Positions 1 to 10,587 are shown, counted from the first letter of the stretch. The stretch: 64,000 nt of DNA from Oligosphaera ethanolica (GCF_030814695.1 NZ_JAUSVL010000001.1:2702227-2766226), one strand, 5' to 3'. Translations and numbers: made by a program. The notes: generated from the letters alone by a model not told the origin.

Positions 1-61
1 TTTTTTCCGTTGGCTGAATAGCTTTTCATCCAGCCCGATCAAAAGCCCCGCTACGACTGCC

Positions 62-1645
<1,584 letters not shown>

Positions 1646-1696
1646 GTTCATTTTAACCACGAATGTACACGAATTAACACGAATAAATTCAAATTT

Positions 1697-1736
1697 TTCT
1701 CCCGCTGTGGACGCAGTCCACAGCGGGAGAATTTTT
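1697..1736 (+). terminator. Rho-independent terminator after the helicase
   Basis: A perfect 16-bp stem (TTCTCCCGCTGTGGAC with its complement) closes a 3-nt GCA loop and is followed by five T. The A/T runs on both sides would let it work in either direction, but only the helicase ends towards it. Confidence 0.85.
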
Positions 1737-1777
1737 CTTCATTGGTGTTCATTGGTGTTTCTTTATGATGGGGTGTT

Positions 1778-2302
1778 ATGACGGTTACTGTTCGCCAGGG
1801 TGATCGACCGGTTCCGGCATGCGCGGAGTCCATGCCGGTGGTGGTGGTACTCGACCGGCTGCGCAGCGCGTACAATGTCGGGAACATCTTCCGCGTGGCC
1901 GAGGCGACGCGGGTCGCGAAGATCGTCGCCTGCGGCTATACGGCGGCGCCGCCGCATCCGAAGCTGGCCAAGACTGCGCGTGGCTGCGACGAAGTCGTCC
2001 CCTGCGCAGTCGCCGAAAACGCCGCCGCTGCCATTCGGGCGCTCAAGGCCGACGGCTATACGGTCTATGCCGTCGAGACCGCGCAGGACGCGCAGATGTA
2101 CTGGGACTGCCAGCTGGCATTCCCGGCGGCCATCGTCCTGGGCAACGAAGCGCTGGGCATCGACCCGGAGGCCCTCGCGCTCTGCGACGCCGTTATCGCC
2201 CTGCCCGCACGAGGCCAGAAGAACTCCATCAATGTCGGCAACTGCGCCGCCGTCGTGCTCTTCGAATGCCTCCGCCAAAGCCTCGCGGCATTTCAGCGCT
2301 GA
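1778..2302 (+). CDS. TrmH/SpoU-family RNA 2'-O-methyltransferase
   Basis: A small SPOUT methyltransferase, expected to transfer a methyl group from S-adenosylmethionine to a ribose 2'-OH in tRNA or rRNA. The 174 residues are essentially one catalytic domain. Motif 1 is RSAYNVGNIFRVAEA (conserved N and R), motif 2 is VLGNEALGID, and motif 3 is LPARGQKNSINVGNCAAV, which forms the trefoil-knot cofactor site. There is no N-terminal substrate-binding domain as in TrmH or RlmB, so the size is closer to TrmL-like proteins. The target nucleotide cannot be told from sequence. It lies alone between a terminator and a permease gene. Confidence 0.9.
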   Translation: MTVTVRQGDRPVPACAESMPVVVVLDRLRSAYNVGNIFRVAEATRVAKIVACGYTAAPPHPKLAKTARGCDEVVPCAVAENAAAAIRALKADGYTVYAVETAQDAQMYWDCQLAFPAAIVLGNEALGIDPEALALCDAVIALPARGQKNSINVGNCAAVVLFECLRQSLAAFQR

Positions 2303-2535
2303 AAGCGCTGCGCAAGGCGCTGAGCGTCATCAGCTGATGGCTCGGGCTGGGCTGTTCCCGCTGTCGCGCTCCTTCCTTCCCGCCGCGCCGGTTTATCCCC
2401 CGTTTTAGTCGTCCAGTGGCATGCTGCTCGTCGGCATGCAAGCGCAACTGCATTCTCGCGCTGGCGGGTTACATTACAGTTTTTGCCTTGTGCGTGGTTA
2501 ACGCTGACGACTGCACTGCTTGCCGGAGAGGCCCT

Positions 2536-3588
2536 GTGGAGCGACTCGATTATTTCATCCGCCGACTGCTACTGATCGTCCCGACCTTCATTGGCATCAC
2601 TTTCCTGTGTTTCACGGTGATCCAATTCGTGCCGGGTGGGCCGGTGGAACAGGCGCTGATGCGCATGCGCGGCGGCGGCGTGGGCGGCGAAAGCGCGGCA
2701 ACGGCCAGTGAGGCGTCGGCCGCCATCTCGGCCGAGCAGCGCGAGGCACTGCGGCGCCATTTCGGTTTTGACCAGCCATTTTTGCGGCGCTACTGGCGCT
2801 GGCTGGCGCATGACCGCGTGGGCATGCGCATGGCGTCGTACAAATTTCCCAACAAGAGCGCCTGGGCGCTGATCAGCGAGCGTTTCCCGGTGTCATTGGT
2901 GTTCGGCATCACGGGCTTTCTGCTGACCTACCTAATCTGTGTGCCCCTAGGCATGCTCAAGGCCCTGCGGCACGGCGGCGTGTTCGACATCGCGTCGAGC
3001 GTGATTGTCTTCGTGGGTTACGCCATACCGGCTTTTGCGCTGGGCATGCTGCTCAAGATGCTGCTCTGCGGCACGGTGGAGTCCATGTGGGACATCCTGC
3101 CGGCCACCGGCTTTCACTCGGCCAATTTTGCCGACATGACCCTTGCCGGCAAGGCCCTGGATATCTTCCGGCACATGCTTCTGCCGGTGCTCTGCTACAT
3201 GGTCGGCAGCTTTGCGGTGCTGACCCTGTTGATGAAGAATTCGCTGCTGGAGCAGATCAACAGCGATTATGTGCGGACGGTTTACGCCAAAGGCGCCGGC
3301 ACTTGGCGGGTGCTTTTGGGCCATGTCCTGCGCAACGCGCTCATACCCATCGCGACGGGCTTCGGCAGCGTCCTCACCCTGATGTTCGCCGGGTCGGTCA
3401 TCATTGAGCGCGTCTTCGAAATACCCGGCATGGGCAGCCTGAGCATGGAGGCCATCATCGGCCGCGACTACCCGGTTTTCATGGGTGTGTTGGCCTTGAC
3501 CTCCATACTCGGACTGCTGGGCAATGTCCTTTCAGATTTCTGCTACGTGCTGATCGACCCGCGCATTTCCTTCAAAGGCAATGGCTGA
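2536..3588 (+). CDS. yejB: ABC transporter permease, YejB/DppB-like
   Basis: An inner-membrane permease subunit of a peptide-type ABC importer. A GTG start at 2536 is chosen because GGAGAG lies 5 nt upstream and the protein then opens VERLDYFIRRLLLIVPTFIG, the usual N-terminus of the family; the open frame reaches back to 2416. YejB-like hallmarks are PGGPVEQA near the start, an insert of about 45 residues before FGFDQPFLRRYW, RDYPVFMG and a LIDPRISFKG end. About six membrane spans and the EAA-like loop (YVRTVYAKGAG) are visible. No partner permease, ATPase or binding protein is adjacent; the next gene converges 8 bp away, so the gene is an orphan here. Confidence 0.88.
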   Translation: MERLDYFIRRLLLIVPTFIGITFLCFTVIQFVPGGPVEQALMRMRGGGVGGESAATASEASAAISAEQREALRRHFGFDQPFLRRYWRWLAHDRVGMRMASYKFPNKSAWALISERFPVSLVFGITGFLLTYLICVPLGMLKALRHGGVFDIASSVIVFVGYAIPAFALGMLLKMLLCGTVESMWDILPATGFHSANFADMTLAGKALDIFRHMLLPVLCYMVGSFAVLTLLMKNSLLEQINSDYVRTVYAKGAGTWRVLLGHVLRNALIPIATGFGSVLTLMFAGSVIIERVFEIPGMGSLSMEAIIGRDYPVFMGVLALTSILGLLGNVLSDFCYVLIDPRISFKGNG

Positions 3589-3596
3589 GGGTCGCG

Positions 3597-4406
3597 TCAG
3601 ACGCCCATGCGGCCGATGCGGATATTGCAGTTGACCCGCTTCAGGCCACTGATCAGCGCTTCCTTCTTGGCTTTGTCGATGATGTCCTGCGAGTAGGCGA
3701 TGCCGCTGAGGGTCACTTCGCCGTTGAGGCACTCGGCTTCCAGGAAGAAAATGGGCAGCTGGCATTCCGTCAGCAGGTGCCGTACAACCGCCTGGCCCAG
3801 TGCGAGATTCTCAATGATCTCTTTGCCGGTGGCGATCTGCTCCGGCGTCACCCGCTGTTCGACCATCGTGCGAATGACGGCGACGATCTGCGCCACCGTC
3901 AGGTCCTCTGTGTTGATCACTGCGTGGTAGGCGCAGGGATCGCGCCAGTCGGCATCGAAGAAATAGCGATTGAAGCCCGAGCGGTCGCGGTCGTCCTGCG
4001 TGACCAGCTGCTTGGCCGTCTTGTAATCGACGCCTAGGGCCTTCTCAATGCGCTGCACCCGCGTGTCCAGCGGCGCAACCAGGCGCACGCTGATGACGCC
4101 GGGTATGCCCTTGAAAAAGACTTGGCAGCCCCGGCCGACAAAGATGCAATTGCCCTTGATGGCCTCTTCGTAGAACAGACTCTTCAGGCAGCGCACGTAG
4201 TCTTCCATTGCTGTGGACAGCGCCGCGAAGAGCCCGGGCTTCTTCTCGTCGTAGGCCTTGCGGTGCTTTTCTTCAATGCCCATGTCGCCAAGACGCTCGT
4301 CAACGACTTTTTTGTCGACAAAGCGGTAGTTGAGTTGCTTGGCCAACTCGCGGGCGACCTCGTCGCCCATTGCGCCACGTTCTCGTGCTAGGGTGATAAT
4401 TGCCAT
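3597..4406 (-). CDS. Cytidylate kinase-like protein with C-terminal BON-like domain
   Basis: The first ~190 residues match the cytidylate-kinase-like P-loop family (AAA/CMK fold): MAIITLARERGAMGDEVARE, then VDKKVVDERL, VGRGCQVFF and DDRDRSGFNRYFFD. The P-loop is degenerate (ERGAMGDEVA, no GxxGxGKS), as is common in this family. The last ~70 residues (NGEVTLSGIAYSQDIIDKAK) look like a BON lipid- or ligand-binding domain, an uncommon combination. The start is set by a GGAGG Shine-Dalgarno sequence 6 nt upstream of the ATG at 4406; the longer frame to 4487 lacks one. The substrate is unknown, and a signalling or nucleotide-sensing role is only an inference. Confidence 0.8.
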   Translation of the reverse strand: MAIITLARERGAMGDEVARELAKQLNYRFVDKKVVDERLGDMGIEEKHRKAYDEKKPGLFAALSTAMEDYVRCLKSLFYEEAIKGNCIFVGRGCQVFFKGIPGVISVRLVAPLDTRVQRIEKALGVDYKTAKQLVTQDDRDRSGFNRYFFDADWRDPCAYHAVINTEDLTVAQIVAVIRTMVEQRVTPEQIATGKEIIENLALGQAVVRHLLTECQLPIFFLEAECLNGEVTLSGIAYSQDIIDKAKKEALISGLKRVNCNIRIGRMGV

Positions 4407-4827
4407 GGTACACCTCCTGTCGTTGGGTCCGACCCAGGTCACACTATGTCGCCTTGGGGCAGCGACAGCCCGACCTCGCTGCTTCAATCTCGCCAGCGGG
4501 TGTTTTGACTATAACCGGAATAACCCGTGAATGCAAATTCACAAAAACACTCCACTATGAAGGCGCGATGAATCTACTTCTTTTGCGGCTTAATGCGGCG
4601 GCGTGAATTGCCGCAAAGCGGCAAGGCATGCCGCCATCTTCATTGTCTTTGTCTTCTTCGCGTCTTCGCGTCTTCGCGTGAGAAAAATTGACGTGGCATA
4701 TGGGTCATGGACATGCGCCGGAGCTGGGGTACAGTAAACGGCCGTTGTGCGGCAAGCGCGCCCATGCGTGCGGAGTTGCGCGGCAGTCGTCTTCCCCGAT
4801 GTATCATTATCCTCACGAGGCCCGACC
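4407..4827. other. Intergenic region with one 'GCGAAGACGCGAAG' repeat module
   Basis: Divergent promoter region between the kinase-like gene and the aldolase gene. Around 4600-4685 it holds a Gly/Ala-codon-like GCGGCAAGGCATGCCGCC palindrome and one copy (reverse) of the short module CACGCGAAGACGCGAAGACG that recurs about 16 times in the window. No further gene is supported. Confidence 0.5.
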
Positions 4828-5733
4828 ATGCAGATTGCAGGCATTTGTCCCATTGCGCCGGCGGTGTACAACGCCGCCGGTGAGGTCGATTTGGCTGATT
4901 ACGAGCGCTGTTGCGCCACGATGATCCGCCTTGGCGCTGACGCCTTGACGCTCTTCGGCATCGCCGGCGAGTACTACAAGATGGACTACGACGAAGAGCT
5001 CGCGCTGATTGACAGCACTGTGCGGGTCTGCCACGATCAGCAGCGGCCGGTGATTATCTCCAACACGCGCCATGCGACGGAAGTGGCCGTGAAGTGGGCG
5101 CGGCGCATTGAGGCGTCGGGCGCGGACTGCATGATGGTCCTGCCGCCATTCTTTCTCAAGCCGGGCGGTGCGGCGTTGTTTGCGCACCTCGACGCCCTCT
5201 GTGGCAGCGTGTCGCTGCCGGTGATGCTGCAGTACGCGCCCGAGCAGACCGGCGTGGCCATAGCGCCGGAGGTCCTGGCGCAGCTGGCAAAAAAGCACGG
5301 CAATCTGCTGTATTTCAAGATTGAATGCAAACCGCCGGGCGCCTACATCAGCAAGCTCAGCGGTTTGTTGCCGCCGGGGCGCACGATCTTCGTGGGCAAT
5401 GCCGGCTTCCAGATGATCGAGGGTTTCATGCGCGGCGCTGCCGGCGTCATGCCCGGACCGTCGATGGTCGATGTCTATCGTCGCATCTGGGACGCGCTCA
5501 AGGCCGACCGGGTGGCCGACGCCGAGGCCATCCACGAGAAGCTTAACGCGATCCTCAACCACATCCGCCAGGATGTGGAGATGATCATCTACTACGAGAA
5601 GGAAATCCTGCGTCGTCGCGGGATGATCAAGACGGCGTACTGCCGGCATCCGGGCCACGTCAGCGACCCGGTGAACAACGCGCTTTTCGAACGGCTTTAT
5701 CCGATGATCGCCAAGGAGTTTCTGCCGCTATGA
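4828..5733 (+). CDS. Dihydrodipicolinate synthase / N-acetylneuraminate lyase family protein
   Basis: A class I aldolase of the DapA/NanA superfamily, a 301-residue TIM barrel. The Schiff-base lysine is Lys164 in LLYFKIECK. The pyruvate carboxylate loop, usually GTTGE, reads GIAGEYYKM at about 45-53. The ATG at 4828 is preceded by GAGG at 8 nt; the open frame to 4747 has no good site. The gene overlaps the following SDR gene by 4 bp (ATGA), so the two are translationally coupled. The SDR partners suggest catabolism of a sugar acid or keto-deoxy acid rather than lysine synthesis, but the substrate cannot be assigned. Confidence 0.88.
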   Translation: MQIAGICPIAPAVYNAAGEVDLADYERCCATMIRLGADALTLFGIAGEYYKMDYDEELALIDSTVRVCHDQQRPVIISNTRHATEVAVKWARRIEASGADCMMVLPPFFLKPGGAALFAHLDALCGSVSLPVMLQYAPEQTGVAIAPEVLAQLAKKHGNLLYFKIECKPPGAYISKLSGLLPPGRTIFVGNAGFQMIEGFMRGAAGVMPGPSMVDVYRRIWDALKADRVADAEAIHEKLNAILNHIRQDVEMIIYYEKEILRRRGMIKTAYCRHPGHVSDPVNNALFERLYPMIAKEFLPL

Positions 5734-6503
5734 ATGACCTCCGCAACAAACGGGCGCTCGTGACTGGCGCGGCGCGCGGTATTGGGTCTGGTATCGCCTT
5801 GGCGCTGGCCCGCGCCGGCGCCGACGTCATGCTGCATTTCCGCGGCGATCCGCAGGACGCCATCAACCTCGCCGAGCAGATTGGCGCCATGGGGCGCAAG
5901 GCGCCACTCTGTCAGACTGACCTCGGCAGCGAAGCCGGCGTCGAAAAGCTCTTCGCCGACGTCGAGCGGGTGTTTGGCGGCCTGGACATCGCGGTGAACA
6001 ACGCCGGCTGGGATCCGGGCGCCCTCCCTGCCGAGGAGATCACCTACGAGAGCTACCAGCGCCTCAGCGACATCAATATCCGCGGCACGCTCTTCTGCTG
6101 CCTGCACGAAGTGGCCATCATGCGCCGCAGTCCCGCCGGCGGCAGCATCATCAACATTGGCTCGGTGCACCAGGAAACCACCGTGCCTGGCCGCATTCTT
6201 TACGCCATGAGCAAGGGCGCCATCCATTCCTTCACCGGCGCACTTGCGCTCGAAGCCGGTCCGCAGCACATCCGCGTCAACAACATCGCGCCTGGCTACA
6301 TCGTCGTTGAGCGCATGAGCAGCGCCCCGGGCTTCGACCGCGACCTGATCGCCGCCGGCATCCCCCTCAAACGCCTGGGCGAGCCCGACGACGTCGGCAA
6401 CATGGTGGTATTCCTCGCCTCCGATGCCGCGTCCTTCATCACCGGCCAGACCTATGTCCTCGATGGCGGCGTTTCCCGCAAACTCGCACGCACTGCCACC
6501 TGA
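5730..6503 (+). CDS. SDR-family oxidoreductase
   Basis: A classical short-chain dehydrogenase/reductase of 257 residues with an NAD(P) Rossmann fold. Visible are TGAARGIG at 13-20, NNAG, the active-site pair Tyr158/Lys162 (YAMSK) with an upstream Ser in GSVHQ, and the FITGQTYVLDGG end. The start codon lies inside the stop codon of the aldolase gene (ATGA), so the two form an operon. Overall it is like 3-oxoacyl-ACP reductase or sugar/polyol dehydrogenases. Given the partner, a hydroxy-acid or sugar-derived substrate is more likely than fatty acids. Confidence 0.9.
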   Translation: MNDLRNKRALVTGAARGIGSGIALALARAGADVMLHFRGDPQDAINLAEQIGAMGRKAPLCQTDLGSEAGVEKLFADVERVFGGLDIAVNNAGWDPGALPAEEITYESYQRLSDINIRGTLFCCLHEVAIMRRSPAGGSIINIGSVHQETTVPGRILYAMSKGAIHSFTGALALEAGPQHIRVNNIAPGYIVVERMSSAPGFDRDLIAAGIPLKRLGEPDDVGNMVVFLASDAASFITGQTYVLDGGVSRKLARTAT

Positions 6504-6603
6504 CAGAACCACCATGAAGATGTAAAAACTTACCGCCAGGCGGCTGTATTTGCCTTTATTCGTGTGTATTGATGTTCATTCGTGGTAACAAAGAGGCTGC
6601 ATT

Positions 6604-7344
6604 ATGTCTGTTAAGTATGTTTTGATCACCGGCGCCACTGCCGGTACTGGCCTGGCCATCGCCCGTCGTTTTCTCAAAGAGGGCTACGGGGTGTATATCA
6701 CCAGCCGGCGCGAAGAAGACGCGAAGAAGGCCGCCGCGGCCTTGGCTGATAGTTTCAAGCTGCCCGTGCGGGGCTTCAAACTCGATCCCGCCGATGGCGA
6801 AGCCGGCGTCAGCGCCATCTTCGAGGAGATCGACGACCTGCACGCGCTGGTCCTGAATTCGGCCAACCTGGGCATGACGCCGTCCCTGGCCAACCCGCTC
6901 ACGCTGGACATCAAGGAGTGGTCGGAGGTCATCAATACCAACGTGGTGTGGAATTTCACCCTGGCGCGCAGCGCGGCGCGGCTCATGCAGGACCACGGCG
7001 GCGCCATTGTCTTCATTGGCTCGAACACCTGCCGCCGCGCCATCGCCGGCCGTAGCGCGTACGTCGCCTCAAAGGGCGCCATCGCCTCCATGACCAAGGC
7101 GCTGGCCATGGATTTCGCACCATACGGTATCCGCGTCAACTGCCTCATGCCGGGCATGATCGCGACCATCCGTTGGGACGCCCGCAGCGCCGCCGAACAA
7201 GAGGTCTGCAATAAACAAATACCGCTGGGAAAAGTCGCCACCTACGACGATATCGCCGAAGGCGCGTTCTTCCTCGCCCACAGCGCCACCCAGTCCACCG
7301 GTACCGAAATGATCATCGACGGCGGCGTCGACGCCAGGCTGTAA
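6604..7344 (+). CDS. SDR-family oxidoreductase (second copy)
   Basis: Another SDR enzyme, 246 residues. It has TGATAGTG in the cofactor loop, the Ser in GSNT, Tyr153/Lys157 (YVASK) and a GTEMIIDGG C-terminus. The usual NNAG reads NSAN, a small deviation next to the cofactor site. AAGAGG lies 7 nt before the ATG. It is 100 bp downstream of the first SDR gene and probably belongs to the same pathway, though it may have its own promoter. No terminator is seen after it; the next kilobase is repeat DNA. Confidence 0.9.
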   Translation: MSVKYVLITGATAGTGLAIARRFLKEGYGVYITSRREEDAKKAAAALADSFKLPVRGFKLDPADGEAGVSAIFEEIDDLHALVLNSANLGMTPSLANPLTLDIKEWSEVINTNVVWNFTLARSAARLMQDHGGAIVFIGSNTCRRAIAGRSAYVASKGAIASMTKALAMDFAPYGIRVNCLMPGMIATIRWDARSAAEQEVCNKQIPLGKVATYDDIAEGAFFLAHSATQSTGTEMIIDGGVDARL

Positions 7345-7357
7345 TTTCTTCCTCACG

Positions 7358-7475
7358 CGAAGCTGGCACGTCTTTTGTCTCACGCGAAGACGCGAAGACG
7401 ACCAGCTCGGGGCGCAGCCCGAGCTGGGAAGACAGGAAGGTTTTCACGCCGACGGAGAAAACCGCCCCATCCGAT
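7358..7475. repeat. Copies of the 'CACGCGAAGACGCGAAG' module
   Basis: Two partial copies of the CACGCGAAG module followed by a GCTCGGGGCGCAGCCCGAGC palindrome, the same pair of modules found again near 47230 and 49905. Confidence 0.6.
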
Positions 7476-8334
7476 CGGACGGAGCAGACGGAGCGGACGG
7501 AGCAGACGGAGCAGACGGAGCAGACGGAGCAGACGGAGCGGACGGAGCGGACGGAGCAGACGGAGCAGACGGAGCGGTCGGAGCAGACGGGGCAGACGGA
7601 GCGGACGGAGCAGACGGAGCAGACGGAGCGGACGGAGCGGACGGAGCAGACGGAGCAGACGGAGCAGTCGGAGCGGACGGAGCAGACGGAGCAGACGGAG
7701 CAGACGGAGCGGACGGAGCGGACGGAGCGGTCGGAGCGGACGGAGCGGTCGGAGCGGACGGAGCAGACGGAGCAGACGGAGCAGACGGAGCAGACGGAGC
7801 GGACGGAGCGGACGGAGCAGACGGAGCGGACGGAGCGGACGGAGCAGACGGAGCAGACGGAGCAGACGGAGCAGACGGAGCGGACGGAGCGGACGGAGCA
7901 GACGGAGCGGACGGAGCGGACGGAGCAGACGGAGCAGACGGAGCAGACGGAGCGGACGGAGCGGACGGAGCAGACGGAGCAGACGGAGCAGACGGAGCGG
8001 ACGGAGCGGACGGAGCAGACGGAGCAGACGGAGCGGACGGAGCGGTCGGAGCAGACGGAGCAGACGGAGCGGACGGAGCAGACGGAGCGGTCGGAGCGGA
8101 CGGAGCAGACGGAGCAGACGGAGCAGACGGAGCAGACGGAGCGGTCGGAGCGGACGGAGCAGACGGAGCAGACGGAGCAGACGGAGCAGACGGAGCGGTC
8201 GAAGCGGACGGAGCAGACGGAGCAGACGGAGCGGTCGAAGCAGACGGAGCAGACGGAGCGGTCGGAGCGGACGGAGCAGACGGAGCAGACGGAGCAGACG
8301 GAGCAGACGGAGCAGACGGAGCAGACGGAGCGGA
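7476..8334. repeat. 859-bp minisatellite of 9-bp units
   Basis: About 95 uninterrupted copies of the 9-mer CGGAGCAGA, CGGAGCGGA or CGGAGCGGT; only the last two or three bases vary. Because the period is 9, all six frames stay open and give long Ser-Ala-Pro, Arg-Ser-Gly or Val-Cys-Ser 'proteins', which are artefacts. It abuts the three-hairpin repeat that follows. Confidence 0.97.
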
Positions 8335-8338
8335 TTCC

Positions 8339-8452
8339 GCCAAGTTCGGCCCGGAGGGCCGGACTATGCATAACCCCGGGTGAGGCGCCCGGAGGGCGCC
8401 GCAACCCGGGGTATGACAGCAACCTAGAATTGCGCCCGGAGGGCGCCACATT
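8339..8452 (+). repeat. Three-hairpin repeat element, copy 1 (forward)
   Basis: In this orientation the element runs GCCAAGTT, hairpin H3 (CGGCCC-GGA-GGGCCG), CATGCAT, large nested hairpin H2 (core GGCGCCC-GGA-GGGCGCC within CCCCGGGT/ACCCGGGG), a variable linker, then hairpin H1 (GCGCCC-GGA-GGGCGC) and CACATT. It lies 14 bp upstream of the IS200-like transposase gene, with H1 next to the gene. Confidence 0.92.
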
Positions 8453-8465
8453 GGGGGACACCATC

Positions 8466-8918
8466 ATGAGTTACACGCGACTGATGTACCACATTGTCTT
8501 TCGAACGAAAAGGAGCATCCCCGCCCTATCGGTTGAGCACGAAACATCATTTTACTCCTATGTGTGGGGAATAATCAAAAATAAGAAATCCGTCTTGTAT
8601 CGCATTGGTGGTATGCCAGACCACGTGCATATTCTGATAGATTTGCATCCCTCACTGTCACTGTCAGATTTCATACGAGAGATGAAGACAGCAACCAATG
8701 GTTGGCTGAAAGATCACCACCAAGAATTCCCGCTTTTTATCGGGTGGGGAGACGGATACGCAGCTTTTTCCTACAGTTTGTCAGAAAAAGACGCAATAAT
8801 TAACTACATCATCAACCAAAAAGAGCATCATAAGACCGTAAGTTTTGCTGAGGAATATCGACAATTCATTGTCGCAAATGGGTGTGAAGTCGACGAACGA
8901 TTTTTTCTCAATGACTGA
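8466..8918 (+). CDS. tnpA: IS200/IS605-like tyrosine (HUH-Y1) transposase, REP-associated type
   Basis: A single-domain 150-residue Y1 transposase that cuts and joins single-stranded DNA at hairpin ends. The metal-binding HUH motif is His53-Val-His55 (GMPDHVHILIDL) and the nucleophile is Tyr114 in INYIINQKEHH. The length is normal and the gene looks intact. It has no TnpB partner. The ATG at 8466 fits the family start; the upstream extension of the frame is repeat sequence. The gene is clearly AT-richer than its surroundings and is flanked by inverted copies of the three-hairpin repeat (8339-8452 and 8948-9065), the arrangement expected for a REP-associated tyrosine transposase and its substrates. 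Confidence 0.93.
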   Translation: MSYTRLMYHIVFRTKRSIPALSVEHETSFYSYVWGIIKNKKSVLYRIGGMPDHVHILIDLHPSLSLSDFIREMKTATNGWLKDHHQEFPLFIGWGDGYAAFSYSLSEKDAIINYIINQKEHHKTVSFAEEYRQFIVANGCEVDERFFLND

Positions 8919-8947
8919 TTCCCGCTTTTTTGCCGAATGTCTACTCC

Positions 8948-9615
8948 AATGTGGCGCCCTCCGGGCGCTAATTTGAGGGGGGGAGCCTCTACCCCGGGTT
9001 GCGGCGCCCTCCGGGCGCCTCACCCGGGGTTATGCATGGTCCGGCCCTCCGGGCCGAACTTGGCCGATCTGTCCGACCCGACCGATCAGTCCGCGAAAAA
9101 AGACAGTCGACCCGACCGAGCCACCTGAGAAAATGTGGCGCCCTCCGGGCGCTAATTTGAGGGGGGAGCCTCCACCCCGGGTTGCGGCGCCCTCCGGGCG
9201 CCTCACCCGGGGTTATGCATGGTCCGGCCCTCCGGGCCGAACTTGGCCGATCTGTCCGACCCGACCGATCAGTCCGCGAAAAAAGACAGTCGACCCGACC
9301 GAGCCACCTGAGAAAATGTGGCGCCCTCCGGGCGCTAATTTGAGGGGGGGAGCCTCTACCCCGGGTTGCGGCGCCCTCCGGGCGCCTCACCCGGGGTTAT
9401 GCATGGTCCGGCCCTCCGGGCCGAACTTGGCCGATCTGTCCGACCCGACCGATCAGTCCGCGAAAAAAGACAGTCGGCCCGACCGAGCCACCTGAGAAAA
9501 TGTGGCGCCCTCCGGGCGCTAATTTGAGGGGGGAGCCTCTACCCCGGGTTGCGGCGCCCTCCGGGCGCCTCACCCGGGGTTATGCATGGTCCGGCCCTCC
9601 GGGCCGAACTTGGCC
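8948..9615 (-). repeat. Tandem array of four three-hairpin elements (copies 2-5)
   Basis: Four copies in reverse orientation start at 8948, 9132, 9315 and 9499, giving a 183-184 bp period; the only length change is in a run of G in the linker. Each element (about 117 bp) is followed by a ~66-bp spacer beginning GATCTGTCCGACCCGACC. The four units are almost identical, so the array is recent. Confidence 0.95.
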
Positions 9616-9826
9616 GATCTGTCCGTTCTATCCAATCAGGCCGAATGGGCAGGGCGTCCGCAAGCGGCGCCCTACAGGCGCGCCCGTGCCCACCGTGGCA
9701 GTAATGAATGATCGGGACATTGCAATTTTCTTGATATGTTGTTATCCTATCTCTGTTCGTCTCCGCATTGTGTGGTGGGGCGTCACTCTTACAGAACGGT
9801 GTCAGTTATAGGAAAGGGCCACGACC

Positions 9827-10531
9827 ATGAAATCCCGTCATCTCGCCGCGTTCACTCTCATTGAGTTGTTGGTGGTTATTGCGATCATCGCGATTTTGGC
9901 TGCGATGCTGCTGCCGGCATTGTCCAAGGCCCGTGAGAAGGCCCGGACGATTTCCTGCACCAGCAATCTAAAACAGCTTGGGATCGGCGTGGCCATGTAC
10001 GCCGATGACAATGCCGAGGCGCTGGTGTACTCGCACTACTTCGTGCCTGGCGCCGACACGAGCAATTTCAGCGACTCGACGTCGTGGCGGGCGATGCTCG
10101 CCGACGTGATTACCGACCTCAAGATGTTCAACTGTCCCAGCACGACGCTCAATTACGCCAGCTACGCCAAGGCCGGCCAGCGCGTTGCGGGCGAAACCGG
10201 TGGCTGCAAAGGCGGCTATGGCGTCAACACCGTTCACTGGAGCAGCGGCAACCCGACACCCTTCGATGGCTGTCGCACCCGCGTGCAGATCACCAATCCG
10301 TCGACCTGCATACACCTCGGCGACAACGCCGGCACGGGCGGCGCGACGCAGATCAGCATCAGCTCCAATGACCCGCTCTATACCCGCGCGCAGGCCGGCT
10401 CCGGCAACTACGACCGCCATGGCAGTGGCGACAACTACCTGTTCGTCGATGGCCACGTGCAGCTCTTCAAAGCCGTGAACATACCATGCACCACTAACGA
10501 CTGCTGGTGGTCTATCACCGGCAAGCATTAA
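9827..10531 (+). CDS. Type II secretion/pilin-like protein with H-X9-DG C-terminal domain
   Basis: A secreted pseudopilin-like protein of 234 residues. The N-terminus [20 protein letters not shown] has a short basic leader, the prepilin peptidase site before Phe9, Glu at +5 of the mature protein and a single hydrophobic helix. It continues [20 protein letters not shown], typical of the very large pseudopilin families of Lentisphaerota and Planctomycetota. The C-terminus holds [16 protein letters not shown], the H-X9-DG signature. Such proteins are probably surface or secretion-pseudopilus components, though their function is not settled. AGGAAAGGG precedes the start; a terminator follows. Confidence 0.93.
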   Translation: MKSRHLAAFTLIELLVVIAIIAILAAMLLPALSKAREKARTISCTSNLKQLGIGVAMYADDNAEALVYSHYFVPGADTSNFSDSTSWRAMLADVITDLKMFNCPSTTLNYASYAKAGQRVAGETGGCKGGYGVNTVHWSSGNPTPFDGCRTRVQITNPSTCIHLGDNAGTGGATQISISSNDPLYTRAQAGSGNYDRHGSGDNYLFVDGHVQLFKAVNIPCTTNDCWWSITGKH

Positions 10532-10546
10532 GCGGCGTAAAAAACG

Positions 10547-10587
10547 GGCGTTGGGCACGGCAGACCGTGCCCAACGCCTTTGTCTTT
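10547..10587 (+). terminator. Terminator hairpin after the pseudopilin gene
   Basis: A perfect 14-bp stem GGCGTTGGGCACGG with a CAGA loop, followed by a T-rich TTTGTCTTTT tract. It could also serve the leftward operon that ends at 10687. Confidence 0.8.

Noticed and set aside
7313-8467. Very long open frames on both strands (Ser-Ala-Pro, Val-Cys-Ser and Arg-Ser-Gly repeats)
   Set aside because: They are six-frame translations of a 9-bp tandem repeat; a period divisible by three keeps every frame open. No start context, no family similarity.
8937-9811. Frames beginning MWRPPGA or MRRPEGAATRG that recur around the window
   Set aside because: They translate the three-hairpin element in either orientation and recur wherever it does, always without a ribosome site.
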